Shown piece after piece: positions 17,142 through 23,869 of a DNA stretch of 23,869 bases. The notes under the pieces are model-generated. The model had not been told where the DNA came from and did no database searches. It saw only the letters and a list, made by a program, of their open reading frames with translations. Both the position numbers and the translations under genes were made by a program. Position 1 is the first letter of the stretch. Each line of letters opens with the position of its first letter. Origin of the DNA: DASTRU01 sp035761045 (lineage in GTDB: Bacteria; Pseudomonadota; Gammaproteobacteria; Burkholderiales; Burkholderiaceae_E); the NCBI GenBank assembly GCA_035761045.1, contig DASTRU010000010.1, positions 1 through 23,869 on the forward strand. The letters run 5' to 3'.

Positions 17142-18194
17142 TTACCGTGGCAAGTACTCCGAGAGTTTTGAGGTAACGGCCTCGTAACACGCATTCGTCG
17201 GCTCAAAAGCTCTATCTAAGAAATCATCAAGCTTATTGCTTGCCTTAGCTTCCATGAACTTACGAGTCAACAAGTCTCCGACGTGTATAAACGATAACGG
17301 GTAGTCGCGATTGATGAGCGGTGTGATTTTCTTAGCAATGGTGTCGGGTTGAGCGGGATGAAAGACAAACCCCGTGACGGCCTCTAAAAACAACGAAGCC
17401 GGATGAGTGTTATGTCCGGTGGATGGACATAGATCGTGATCGTTCGAAAAATTCTCGAGCAAGTCGTGCACGATTACTTCGGCTTTTTCCTCCAGCCACT
17501 GGGGGTTTTGGTGAATCATGGAAACAACCCGTTCGTGGGCCGATGAATTCACCTCGTTAAGCCTCGACAAAAAGTGATTGACCATGCCTTGAGTAGGCGT
17601 TTGGTTGAGATTGAATAAGTCGCATACGTGCAGCACGAATTCACCTTTGCCGATACCGCCAAGTTGAGCATTCGTAATGCGCGTGTGACGATGGTCTTGC
17701 GCGCTAACTCTTAAGTTTCTTTCGACTAAGGTTTCAATCTCGCGATGCGCATAACTTTCGGCGATGAGCTGCTTGCTTGTGAAGTATTCAGAATTTTTAT
17801 AGGCGTCGAAAAAATCAAGAGCATGCGAAGCGTGTTCATTGCACATGTGTTTAAAAAGCGCTTGACGCAAGTTAAACCTTAATAAAAACACCTTTTTGTT
17901 TTGTGCTTCTTCGATTTGTTTCACGACATTATCGATTTCCTTAAACGCCGAAACTGCGTAAGCGATAGAGGCGTGCACATTCGATTCGTCGAATCGACGT
18001 TCAACAACGTCAATAACTAAATCGGCAAGTTGTTGTTTATCGTTTTCCGTTAGCGGCGAGGCATGGTTCGAGAACCATTGAGGGTGTTGCTGACGAACGT
18101 GATCGACAAGCGAGAGCTGCGCGCCGATCGGATGCGCGCCAACTGGCGGCATGGCGGCGAATGCGTTGTGAAGTCCGGCGATGTTGTTGAACAA
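17142..18194 (-). CDS. orphan soluble helical protein in AT-rich segment, unrecognised
   Basis: I do not recognise this 350-residue protein. It has no signal peptide or membrane segment. It is predicted by eye to be mostly helical, and is rich in His, Asn and Glu. The first 30 residues are flexible and Ala/Gly/Pro-containing. A short motif, HPQWF (37-41) and NPQWL (230-234), occurs twice, each time followed by an amphipathic helix (QQLADLVIDVV and EVIVHDLLENF), which hints at a duplicated unit. The start is TTG at 18194, supported by AAGGGAGA 6 bases upstream; an ATG at codon 15 is the fallback. The base composition is about 45% G+C, against about 63% on both sides, so it is probably acquired. 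It is convergent with ptsI and divergent from metX. It could be a secreted effector-type protein, but nothing in the sequence proves it. Confidence 0.75.
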   Translation of the reverse strand: MFNNIAGLHNAFAAMPPVGAHPIGAQLSLVDHVRQQHPQWFSNHASPLTENDKQQLADLVIDVVERRFDESNVHASIAYAVSAFKEIDNVVKQIEEAQNKKVFLLRFNLRQALFKHMCNEHASHALDFFDAYKNSEYFTSKQLIAESYAHREIETLVERNLRVSAQDHRHTRITNAQLGGIGKGEFVLHVCDLFNLNQTPTQGMVNHFLSRLNEVNSSAHERVVSMIHQNPQWLEEKAEVIVHDLLENFSNDHDLCPSTGHNTHPASLFLEAVTGFVFHPAQPDTIAKKITPLINRDYPLSFIHVGDLLTRKFMEAKASNKLDDFLDRAFEPTNACYEAVTSKLSEYLPR

Positions 18195-18446
18195 GACGCT
18201 CTCCCTTATTTGATTTACTTGATGGATAAAACGTTAAAAAACACTAAGTGGTTGATTAGTTCAATTGGAATGGGGTGAATTGTTGTAAGAGGTTTGTTGA
18301 ACGACTGCTGTTTCCATGGATATCCAAGGGCGACGCTGTTTAAAACGGTGCGTTGGCGTTATCCGCTAGCATCGTGTTAAACAGGTGGCGTCGTCGCCCA
18401 CAAGAGATCGTCGACGCGACGCGCCCTGCGTTATAACTTCGTCCCA
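18195..18446. other. AT-rich intergenic segment between orphan gene and metX
   Basis: These 252 bases carry the orphan gene's ribosome site on the minus strand (18200-18210). The bases next to the orphan gene are AT-rich (stretches such as TTAAAAAACACTAAG). The composition returns to the host level near 18350, which places the edge of the acquired segment between about 18300 and 18360. I see no direct repeat, tRNA end, integrase or insertion sequence at either edge. Divergent promoters for the orphan gene and for metX must lie here; TTATAAC at 18431-18437 is a -10-like element but is too close to the metX ATG to trust. Confidence 0.5.
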
Positions 18447-19601
18447 ATGCATTCCACCGCCCAACTCGTCGAATTCAACACGCCGCTTGCCCTGCGAAGT
18501 GGCGGCACGCTCAATCAATACGCGCTTGCGATCGAGACTTACGGCGAACTCAACGCCGACCGCTCCAACGCGGTGTTGATCTGCCATGCGCTCAATGCCT
18601 CGCATCATGTCGCGGGGCTGGACGCAAACGGCCAGCTTGGGTGGTGGGACAACATGATCGGGCCGGGCAAGCCGGTGGATACCGATCGGTTCTTCGTGAT
18701 TGGCGTGAACAACCTCGGCTCGTGCTTTGGCTCTAGCGGACCGGCGTCGGTCAATCCCGCCACGGGTAAGCCGTGGGGCAGCGACTTTCCCGTGGTGACG
18801 GTGGAAGACTGGGTCGAGGCGCAGGCGCGGTTGCTCGACAAGATGGGCATCGATCGCTTGGCGGCGGTGATGGGCGGCTCGCTCGGTGGCATGCAGGCCT
18901 TGTCGTGGAGCATTCAGCATCCGGCGCGGGTGGCGCATTGCGTGGTGATCGCAAGCACGCCGCGCTTGTCGGCGCAAAACATCGCGTTCAACGACGTGGC
19001 GCGCCAAGCCATCTTGACCGACCCCGACTATCACGGCGGCCATTACTACGCGCACGGCGTCGTGCCCAAACGGGGCTTGCGCGTGGCGCGCATGATTGGT
19101 CACATCACGTATTTAAGCGACGACGACATGGCCGAGAAATTCGGCCGCGCGTTGCGCGAGAAGGCTGATTTCGCCTATGACTTCGGCGTCGAGTTCGAGA
19201 TCGAAAGTTATTTGCGCTACCAAGGCGATAAGTTCAGCGAATACTTCGACGCCAATACCTATTTATTAATTACCAAGGCGCTCGATTATTTCGACCCCGC
19301 GCTTCGCCACGGCGGTGATTTGGCGCGTGCGCTTAGTAGCGCGACGGCGGGCTTTTTGGTCGTGAGTTTTACGACCGATTGGCGTTTTTCGCCCGAGCGT
19401 AGTCGCGAGATCGTGAAAGCGCTGGTCGCCAATCGGCGCGAGGTCACGTATGCCGAGATCGACGCGCCGCATGGTCACGATGCGTTCTTGCTCGACGATG
19501 CGCGGTATCACGCGGTCGTCCGCGCGTATTTCACGCGCATCGCCGAGGGACTGGCCGCGCCGGCGCATGTGGGCGCGTTACTAAGTCGGGTCGCGGTATG
19601 A
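18447..19601 (+). CDS. metX: homoserine O-acyltransferase (MetX type, probably succinyl-specific)
   Basis: The protein has 384 residues, an alpha/beta hydrolase that acylates L-homoserine at the start of methionine synthesis. The nucleophile Ser145 lies in [13 protein letters not shown], with Asp311 in TTDWRFSP and His344 in APHGHDAFL completing the triad. [16 protein letters not shown] and [19 protein letters not shown] are family blocks. Betaproteobacterial MetX proteins are usually classed as succinyltransferases (MetXS); which acyl-CoA is used cannot be settled by eye. The ATG at 18447 gives the usual N-terminus ([15 protein letters not shown]). The stop overlaps metW by 4 bases, a coupling conserved across many proteobacteria. 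Confidence 0.94.
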   Translation: MHSTAQLVEFNTPLALRSGGTLNQYALAIETYGELNADRSNAVLICHALNASHHVAGLDANGQLGWWDNMIGPGKPVDTDRFFVIGVNNLGSCFGSSGPASVNPATGKPWGSDFPVVTVEDWVEAQARLLDKMGIDRLAAVMGGSLGGMQALSWSIQHPARVAHCVVIASTPRLSAQNIAFNDVARQAILTDPDYHGGHYYAHGVVPKRGLRVARMIGHITYLSDDDMAEKFGRALREKADFAYDFGVEFEIESYLRYQGDKFSEYFDANTYLLITKALDYFDPALRHGGDLARALSSATAGFLVVSFTTDWRFSPERSREIVKALVANRREVTYAEIDAPHGHDAFLLDDARYHAVVRAYFTRIAEGLAAPAHVGALLSRVAV

Positions 19602-20215
19602 GCACGAGCATGAACACGGCAACGCCTTCACCATTACGCGCCGATCTCGCCTTCGTGGCCGACTGGATCGCGCCCAATTCCCATGTGCTCGACTTAGGAT
19701 GTGGCGACGGCGCCTTGCTGCGTCATCTACGCACGACTAAGCATTGCCGTGGTTATGGCGTGGAGTTGGACGACGCGAAGGTCGCGGCCTGCGTGAAGAA
19801 CGGCGTGAACGTGATTCAACAAAACTTAGACGAAGGACTCGCGCTGTTCGGCGACGACACCTTCGATACCGTCGTGCAACTCGAAACCTTGCAAGCCATC
19901 GTGCATGTGGAGCGCATGTTGCGCGAGATCGCGCGCGTGGGCCGCGAGGCGATCGTGAGTTTTCCTAACTTTGGATTTTGGAAGCACCGCGCGTCGATGC
20001 TGATCGGCCGCATGCCCGTAAGCGAAAGCTTGCCGTACGAGTGGTACGACACGCCCAATATTCGCTGCGCGACGATTCGCGACTTTGAAGTGCTGGCCGC
20101 GCGCGTCGGGCTCGATATTCTCGATCGCGTGGCCTTGCATAAAGGGCAGCCGGTGCGCGCGCTGCCGAATTTATTCGGCTCGACCGCGGTGTTTCGTTTT
20201 CGCCGCGCGGGTTGA
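19598..20215 (+). CDS. metW: methionine biosynthesis protein MetW
   Basis: The protein has 205 residues with a class I methyltransferase-like fold. [16 protein letters not shown] is motif I, the SAM-binding glycine loop. [38 protein letters not shown] is the MetW core, and [20 protein letters not shown] follows. In some proteobacteria MetW is needed for MetX activity, forming a complex or otherwise activating it. The ATGA overlap with metX fits equal production of the two. A second in-frame ATG at 19610 would shorten the poorly conserved start by four residues. Confidence 0.93.
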   Translation: MSTSMNTATPSPLRADLAFVADWIAPNSHVLDLGCGDGALLRHLRTTKHCRGYGVELDDAKVAACVKNGVNVIQQNLDEGLALFGDDTFDTVVQLETLQAIVHVERMLREIARVGREAIVSFPNFGFWKHRASMLIGRMPVSESLPYEWYDTPNIRCATIRDFEVLAARVGLDILDRVALHKGQPVRALPNLFGSTAVFRFRRAG

Positions 20216-20223
20216 GTGATCCG

Positions 20224-20844
20224 TTAAATCGGCAAGCGGCCGCCGCGTTCAACTTCTTGCGCCGTGCGCTTACGCACGACGAATTCAATCGCGCAATCGC
20301 CAATCGGCGTCATGGTTTGGTCCATGCGCGGCAATCCGAAGCGAAACGTGGTGTTGAGTTGTCGCACCACTTGCACGTCGGCCGCCGGGCCCAGGGTGGC
20401 GAGCAGCGCGAGCACGTTCACCGACTGTTGGCTCCATGAGCGTTCCTTGAAGATGGTGAACGTCCATTTATGATCGGTGTTGAAGGTGCTGGGAAACACG
20501 CCTTGTTCGTATAAATCCTCGTCGGGCACGAGCACCGTCACATGCCCGCCGGGCTTGACGATGCGAAACCAGTTTTGCAAGCCCTCGACCGGATCGCGCA
20601 AATGCTCCAAACAATGGCTGGAATGCACGAAGTCGTACGATGCGTCGGGCACGCCGCTCATTTGTTGCGCGTCGCCATCGGCTAAGTCCCAAATACGCAC
20701 TTTGCCCATGCGCGGAAATTGTTGTTGGTACTGACCGAGCGGATCGGGCGCGCCGCCGATATCAATGCCTTCGCCTACGAAGTAATGATTGATAAAGCCG
20801 GGGTCGGACATGCGGCGATAAATGGATTTGCTAAGTTCGTGCAT
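20224..20844 (-). CDS. class I SAM-dependent methyltransferase, substrate unknown
   Basis: The protein has 206 residues from the ATG at 20844; a TTG five codons upstream is an alternative. GEGIDIGGAPDPLG takes the place of the SAM-binding glycine motif. VRIWDLADGDAQ follows, then the motif IV-like segment YDFVHSSHCLEHLRDP and the strand-5 region VKPGGHVTVLVPDEDLYEQG. The combination IDIGGAPDPL with SSHCLEHL is common in methyltransferases near polysaccharide and glycan genes. Because pelA starts on the other side, a glycan-related substrate is possible but unproven. It converges on metW with an 8-base gap. No clear ribosome site is present. Confidence 0.8.
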   Translation of the reverse strand: MHELSKSIYRRMSDPGFINHYFVGEGIDIGGAPDPLGQYQQQFPRMGKVRIWDLADGDAQQMSGVPDASYDFVHSSHCLEHLRDPVEGLQNWFRIVKPGGHVTVLVPDEDLYEQGVFPSTFNTDHKWTFTIFKERSWSQQSVNVLALLATLGPAADVQVVRQLNTTFRFGLPRMDQTMTPIGDCAIEFVVRKRTAQEVERGGRLPI

Positions 20845-21072
20845 GACGAAAAGCACCAAGGATCAACGGGACGCTTCACCTTAGGTCGATCGCGCACTTG
20901 ATGAACTTGCGATTAAGGCGCGAATCCCAGTGCAATTCCTCATCGATCGATTGTTGTCGTGCCCGAATGCGCATGGACTTAGGAATTCATAAGACATATT
21001 CCGATCCACTAATGCGCGGGTCTCGTGCATAACGCTATTGCTCTCCTCCAACACCACCGGGTTTTTCTAACA

Positions 21073-23869
21073 GTGCCTCCGGTTCGATTTCCCTTTGCAT
21101 GCGCGCGGTTCGTGTTTGTCTTCGTCATGGGCATGTTCGCCTTGGGCGCGCACTGGCCCGTTCATGCGTCGCCGCCGCCGGCCTTGCGCGATGTCGCGTT
21201 GTTTTATGGCGAACAACCGCCGTTGGATGAATTGCGCGTTTTCGACGTGGTCGTGGTCGATCCCGATCATGACGTCGACCCGCGCGCGTATTCACGTCGT
21301 AACGGCGACCGCTCGCGCTTGTATGCGTACGTGAGCGTGGGCGAGGCCAATCCGGCGCGCGGTTATTTTCAAGCGATGAAACCGCAATGGTTCGCGGCGA
21401 GCAACCCAGCGTTCGGCACGCGCGTGATCGATCAAACCGCGCCGGGCTGGAACGAGTTTTTTCTCGATCGCATCGTCGCGCCGTTGGTGGAACGTGGCTT
21501 TCAAGGGCTGTTTCTCGACACGCTCGATTCGTATCAACTGCTCGCGAAGACCGACACGCAACGTGCCGAACAAGAACGCGCGATGGTGGGCTTGATCCGC
21601 GCCTTGCGCGCGCGCTATCCCGAGTTGCGCCTCATTTTCAATCGTGGATTCGAAATTCTTCCCGAGGTCGCCGAGCATGTGCAGGCCGTCGCGGCCGAAT
21701 CCTTGATGCGCGGCTGGAATCCCGTCACCAACACGTATCGGCCCGTGCCCGAGACCGATCGCGCGTGGTTGCGCGCCAAGCTCGCCGAGGCCGCCAAGCT
21801 CACCGGGCGACCGTCGATCGCGATCGATTACGTCGCACCCGAAGACCGCGTGTTGGCGCGCGACACGGCCAAGCAGATCGTCGCCGCGGGTTTTATTCCG
21901 TGGGTCACGAACGCATCGTTGAACCAACTTGGCGTGGGGCGTCGCGAGGTAAAGCCTCGGCGCGTGTTGCTACTGACCGATAACCCCGAACGCGTGCGGC
22001 CCGATGTTTTGCCCGCGCAACGCTATGTGGCGATGCCGCTGAACTATCTCGGCTACGCGGTGGACGTGATGGAGATCGACGACGCGCTCGCGCCGCCCGC
22101 GCGACCGGTGGTGGGCCAGTACGCGGCCATCGTGACGTGGTTGTCGGGCACCGACACATTGAAGATGACGGGCCTAAGCGATTGGCTCGCGCAACAAGCC
22201 ACCGCCGATGTGCGCGTGGTCATGTTCAACGCGCCGCCTGGGGATTTACGTGGGCCGGCGGCGCGCCGCTTGGGCATTGACGTGGAGCCAGACCCAGGCG
22301 TGCGGCAATTGCGCTTGGCCACGCGGCATCCGTTGGCCGGGTTCGAGATCACGCCGCAAGTCGCGCCTTCGGAGTTGTACGGCGTGCGCTTGGCCAGCGA
22401 CAGCGGCGGGGAATCGGTCGTGCGCGTGGTCGATGAACGCGATCGCGCCTTCGACATCGCGGCGCTCACGCCGTGGGGCGGCTACGCCTTCGCGCCGTAC
22501 ACCGTCACGCAGCTTGGCGCGGTGGACCGTTCAAGCTGGGCGATACAGCCGATTGAATTCTTGCGCCGCGCGCTCAAGCCCACATTGCCCGCGATCGACG
22601 TCACCACCGAAAACGGCCTGCGTTTACTGCTCGTGCATATCGACGGCGATGGCTTTGCCTCGCGCGCGGAGGTGCCCGGCACGCCATACGCCTCGCACGT
22701 CATGCTCGAACGCTTCGTGCGGCGGTACCGCGTGCCGACGACGGTGTCGGTGATCGAAGGCGAGGTTGGGCCGCGCGGCTTGTATCCCGAGCAATCGGCG
22801 GCGCTTGAAGCCATCGCGCGGCAATTGTTCGCCGAGCCGCATGTGGAGATCGCCACGCATACCTATTCGCATCCGTTCGATTGGTACCGCGCCATGCGCC
22901 AAGGCGATACCGCCTCGCTCGACAAGACCAGCGCCGACACCGCCTACAACTTGCGCTTACCCGGCTATCGATTCGACATCGCGCGCGAGGTCGATGGCTC
23001 CAAGCGCTACATCGACGACACGCTCGCGCCCAACGCGAAACGCACCCGCGTGCTGTTATGGACGGGCGATTGCATGCCGCCGCCCGAAGCGCTCGCGCAA
23101 GTCGAACGCGCGGGGCTGCTCAATATGAACGGCGGCATGACGGTCATGCAACGCGACCAAGCCTCGCTGACCGACGTCGGGCCGCTCGGCATGCGCAAGG
23201 GCGCGTACTTGCAGGTCTACGCGCCCAATCAAAACGAGAACGTCTACACCAACAATTGGACCGGTCCGTTCTATGGATTTCAACGCGTGATCGAAACCTT
23301 CGAGATGACCGAGCGCCCCTATCGTCTCAAGCCGATCAACATTTACTTTCATACCTATGCGGCGAGCAAGGCCGCCTCCATCGCCGCGCTGGAGAAGGTG
23401 TATGCGTACGCGTTGAGCCGCCCCGTGTTGCCGATCGCCGCGTCGGACTACATTCGCAAGGTGATGGATTTCGATCGCGCCGTGTTCTTCACCGATTTAG
23501 AAGACGACGAAGGCGTCGTGCGTCTACGCACCGACGGTCACGCGCGCACCCTGCGCGCGCCGGCCGACGCGAAGTACGACGTAGCGGCAAGCCAAGGGTT
23601 GCTTGGCCACGGCGACGCGGCCGATGGCGCCTACCTCGCGTTGCATGGCGACGACGCGCGCTTGGTGCCCGCCACCTCGCGGTCCGCTCAGGCGATCGAG
23701 CTAGTGCGCGCAAGCGGCGTGGTACGCGATGTCGCGCGCGTGGCCGATCAACTCGCCTTCACGCTCGAGGTGCCGTCGGGCGCGCCGCAACCGTTGATTG
23801 AAGTCGCCGCTTTTCATGCGACGCGTTGCGCGGTGACCGTCGATGGTCGCGCCAGTCCGCCGCCCACGC
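21073..23869 (+). CDS. pelA: PelA-like bifunctional glycoside hydrolase / polysaccharide deacetylase (3' end outside window)
   Basis: The frame runs open to the window edge, about 932 codons. PelA acts in the periplasm: it partly deacetylates the Pel polysaccharide and can also hydrolyse it. The N-terminus has a likely signal peptide (hydrophobic FVFVFVMGMFALGAHWPVHA). The hydrolase domain has DVALFYGEQPP, then FLDTLDSY with Asp149 and VAAESL with Glu209, the expected acidic residues. The deacetylase domain has HIDGDGF with Asp524 and Asp526 and EIATHTYSHP with metal ligands His596 and His600. As I recall, these sit within a few residues of the Pseudomonas aeruginosa PelA positions. GTG at 21073 is the chosen start, uncertain because no good ribosome site is visible; ATG 21127 would damage the signal peptide. 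The family is about 950 residues long, so only a short 3' part should be missing. Confidence 0.88.
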   Translation, partial: MPPVRFPFACARFVFVFVMGMFALGAHWPVHASPPPALRDVALFYGEQPPLDELRVFDVVVVDPDHDVDPRAYSRRNGDRSRLYAYVSVGEANPARGYFQAMKPQWFAASNPAFGTRVIDQTAPGWNEFFLDRIVAPLVERGFQGLFLDTLDSYQLLAKTDTQRAEQERAMVGLIRALRARYPELRLIFNRGFEILPEVAEHVQAVAAESLMRGWNPVTNTYRPVPETDRAWLRAKLAEAAKLTGRPSIAIDYVAPEDRVLARDTAKQIVAAGFIPWVTNASLNQLGVGRREVKPRRVLLLTDNPERVRPDVLPAQRYVAMPLNYLGYAVDVMEIDDALAPPARPVVGQYAAIVTWLSGTDTLKMTGLSDWLAQQATADVRVVMFNAPPGDLRGPAARRLGIDVEPDPGVRQLRLATRHPLAGFEITPQVAPSELYGVRLASDSGGESVVRVVDERDRAFDIAALTPWGGYAFAPYTVTQLGAVDRSSWAIQPIEFLRRALKPTLPAIDVTTENGLRLLLVHIDGDGFASRAEVPGTPYASHVMLERFVRRYRVPTTVSVIEGEVGPRGLYPEQSAALEAIARQLFAEPHVEIATHTYSHPFDWYRAMRQGDTASLDKTSADTAYNLRLPGYRFDIAREVDGSKRYIDDTLAPNAKRTRVLLWTGDCMPPPEALAQVERAGLLNMNGGMTVMQRDQASLTDVGPLGMRKGAYLQVYAPNQNENVYTNNWTGPFYGFQRVIETFEMTERPYRLKPINIYFHTYAASKAASIAALEKVYAYALSRPVLPIAASDYIRKVMDFDRAVFFTDLEDDEGVVRLRTDGHARTLRAPADAKYDVAASQGLLGHGDAADGAYLALHGDDARLVPATSRSAQAIELVRASGVVRDVARVADQLAFTLEVPSGAPQPLIEVAAFHATRCAVTVDGRASPPPT

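Noticed and set aside
17119..18446. Genomic island or prophage remnant around the orphan gene
   Set aside because: Composition suggests transfer, but there is no integrase, tRNA gene, direct repeat or insertion sequence at the edges, so no mobile element is called.
20981..21001. GGAAT-N11-ATTCC inverted repeat upstream of pelA
   Set aside because: Arms of five bases are expected by chance in an AT-richer spacer, and no supporting -35/-10 pair was found.
22881..23801. 306-codon alternative frame inside pelA
   Set aside because: Arg-rich composition without motifs; the overlapping frame carries the deacetylase residues and conserved PelA blocks.

Overview
The window (about 24 kb, roughly 62-65% G+C over most of its length) looks like chromosomal DNA of a betaproteobacterium, most likely Burkholderiales. 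The best evidence is the block ubiK-yifB / TorF-family porin-glnK-amtB-gshA-gshB-EIIA(Man)-HPr-ptsI, an arrangement I associate with that order, together with metX-metW. This is an inference from gene order and protein motifs; no database search was run.

Region 1 (1-5884, + strand) is a tightly overlapping series: 3' end of bioF, bioD, bioB, then a biotin-carrying acyl-CoA carboxylase subunit of the 3-methylcrotonyl-CoA carboxylase type, HMG-CoA lyase, a broken FlK-like thioesterase and a DUF1289 protein. It joins biotin synthesis to a biotin-dependent step of leucine breakdown. The thioesterase has lost its middle and is frameshifted. Region 2 (5901-7096) holds a small membrane protein with a PH-like tail and, convergent to it, a glycine/alanine-rich membrane protein that I do not recognise.

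Region 3 (7189-12099) has ubiK and yifB/comM on the minus strand, divergent from a TorF-family porin, glnK and amtB. The roughly 300-base divergent spacer carries a well-spaced sigma-54 promoter candidate (TGGCAT-N5-TTGCG) facing the porin-glnK-amtB unit, which fits nitrogen control. A strong intrinsic terminator follows amtB. Region 4 (12168-17118) is gshA-gshB followed, with a 4-base overlap, by EIIA(Man), HPr and enzyme I: glutathione synthesis coupled to a soluble, probably regulatory PTS.

Region 5 (17142-18446) is an AT-rich interruption (about 45% G+C by eye) with one orphan gene on the minus strand, the best candidate for recent acquisition. Region 6 (18447-20844) is metX-metW (first step of methionine synthesis) with a convergent methyltransferase. 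Region 7 (21073 to the end) is most of a PelA-type bifunctional hydrolase/deacetylase, so a Pel exopolysaccharide operon probably continues past the right edge.

I saw no tRNA, rRNA, CRISPR array, insertion sequence or phage gene. The least explained parts are the two orphan proteins (6341-7096 and 17142-18194), neither of which I can assign to a family.
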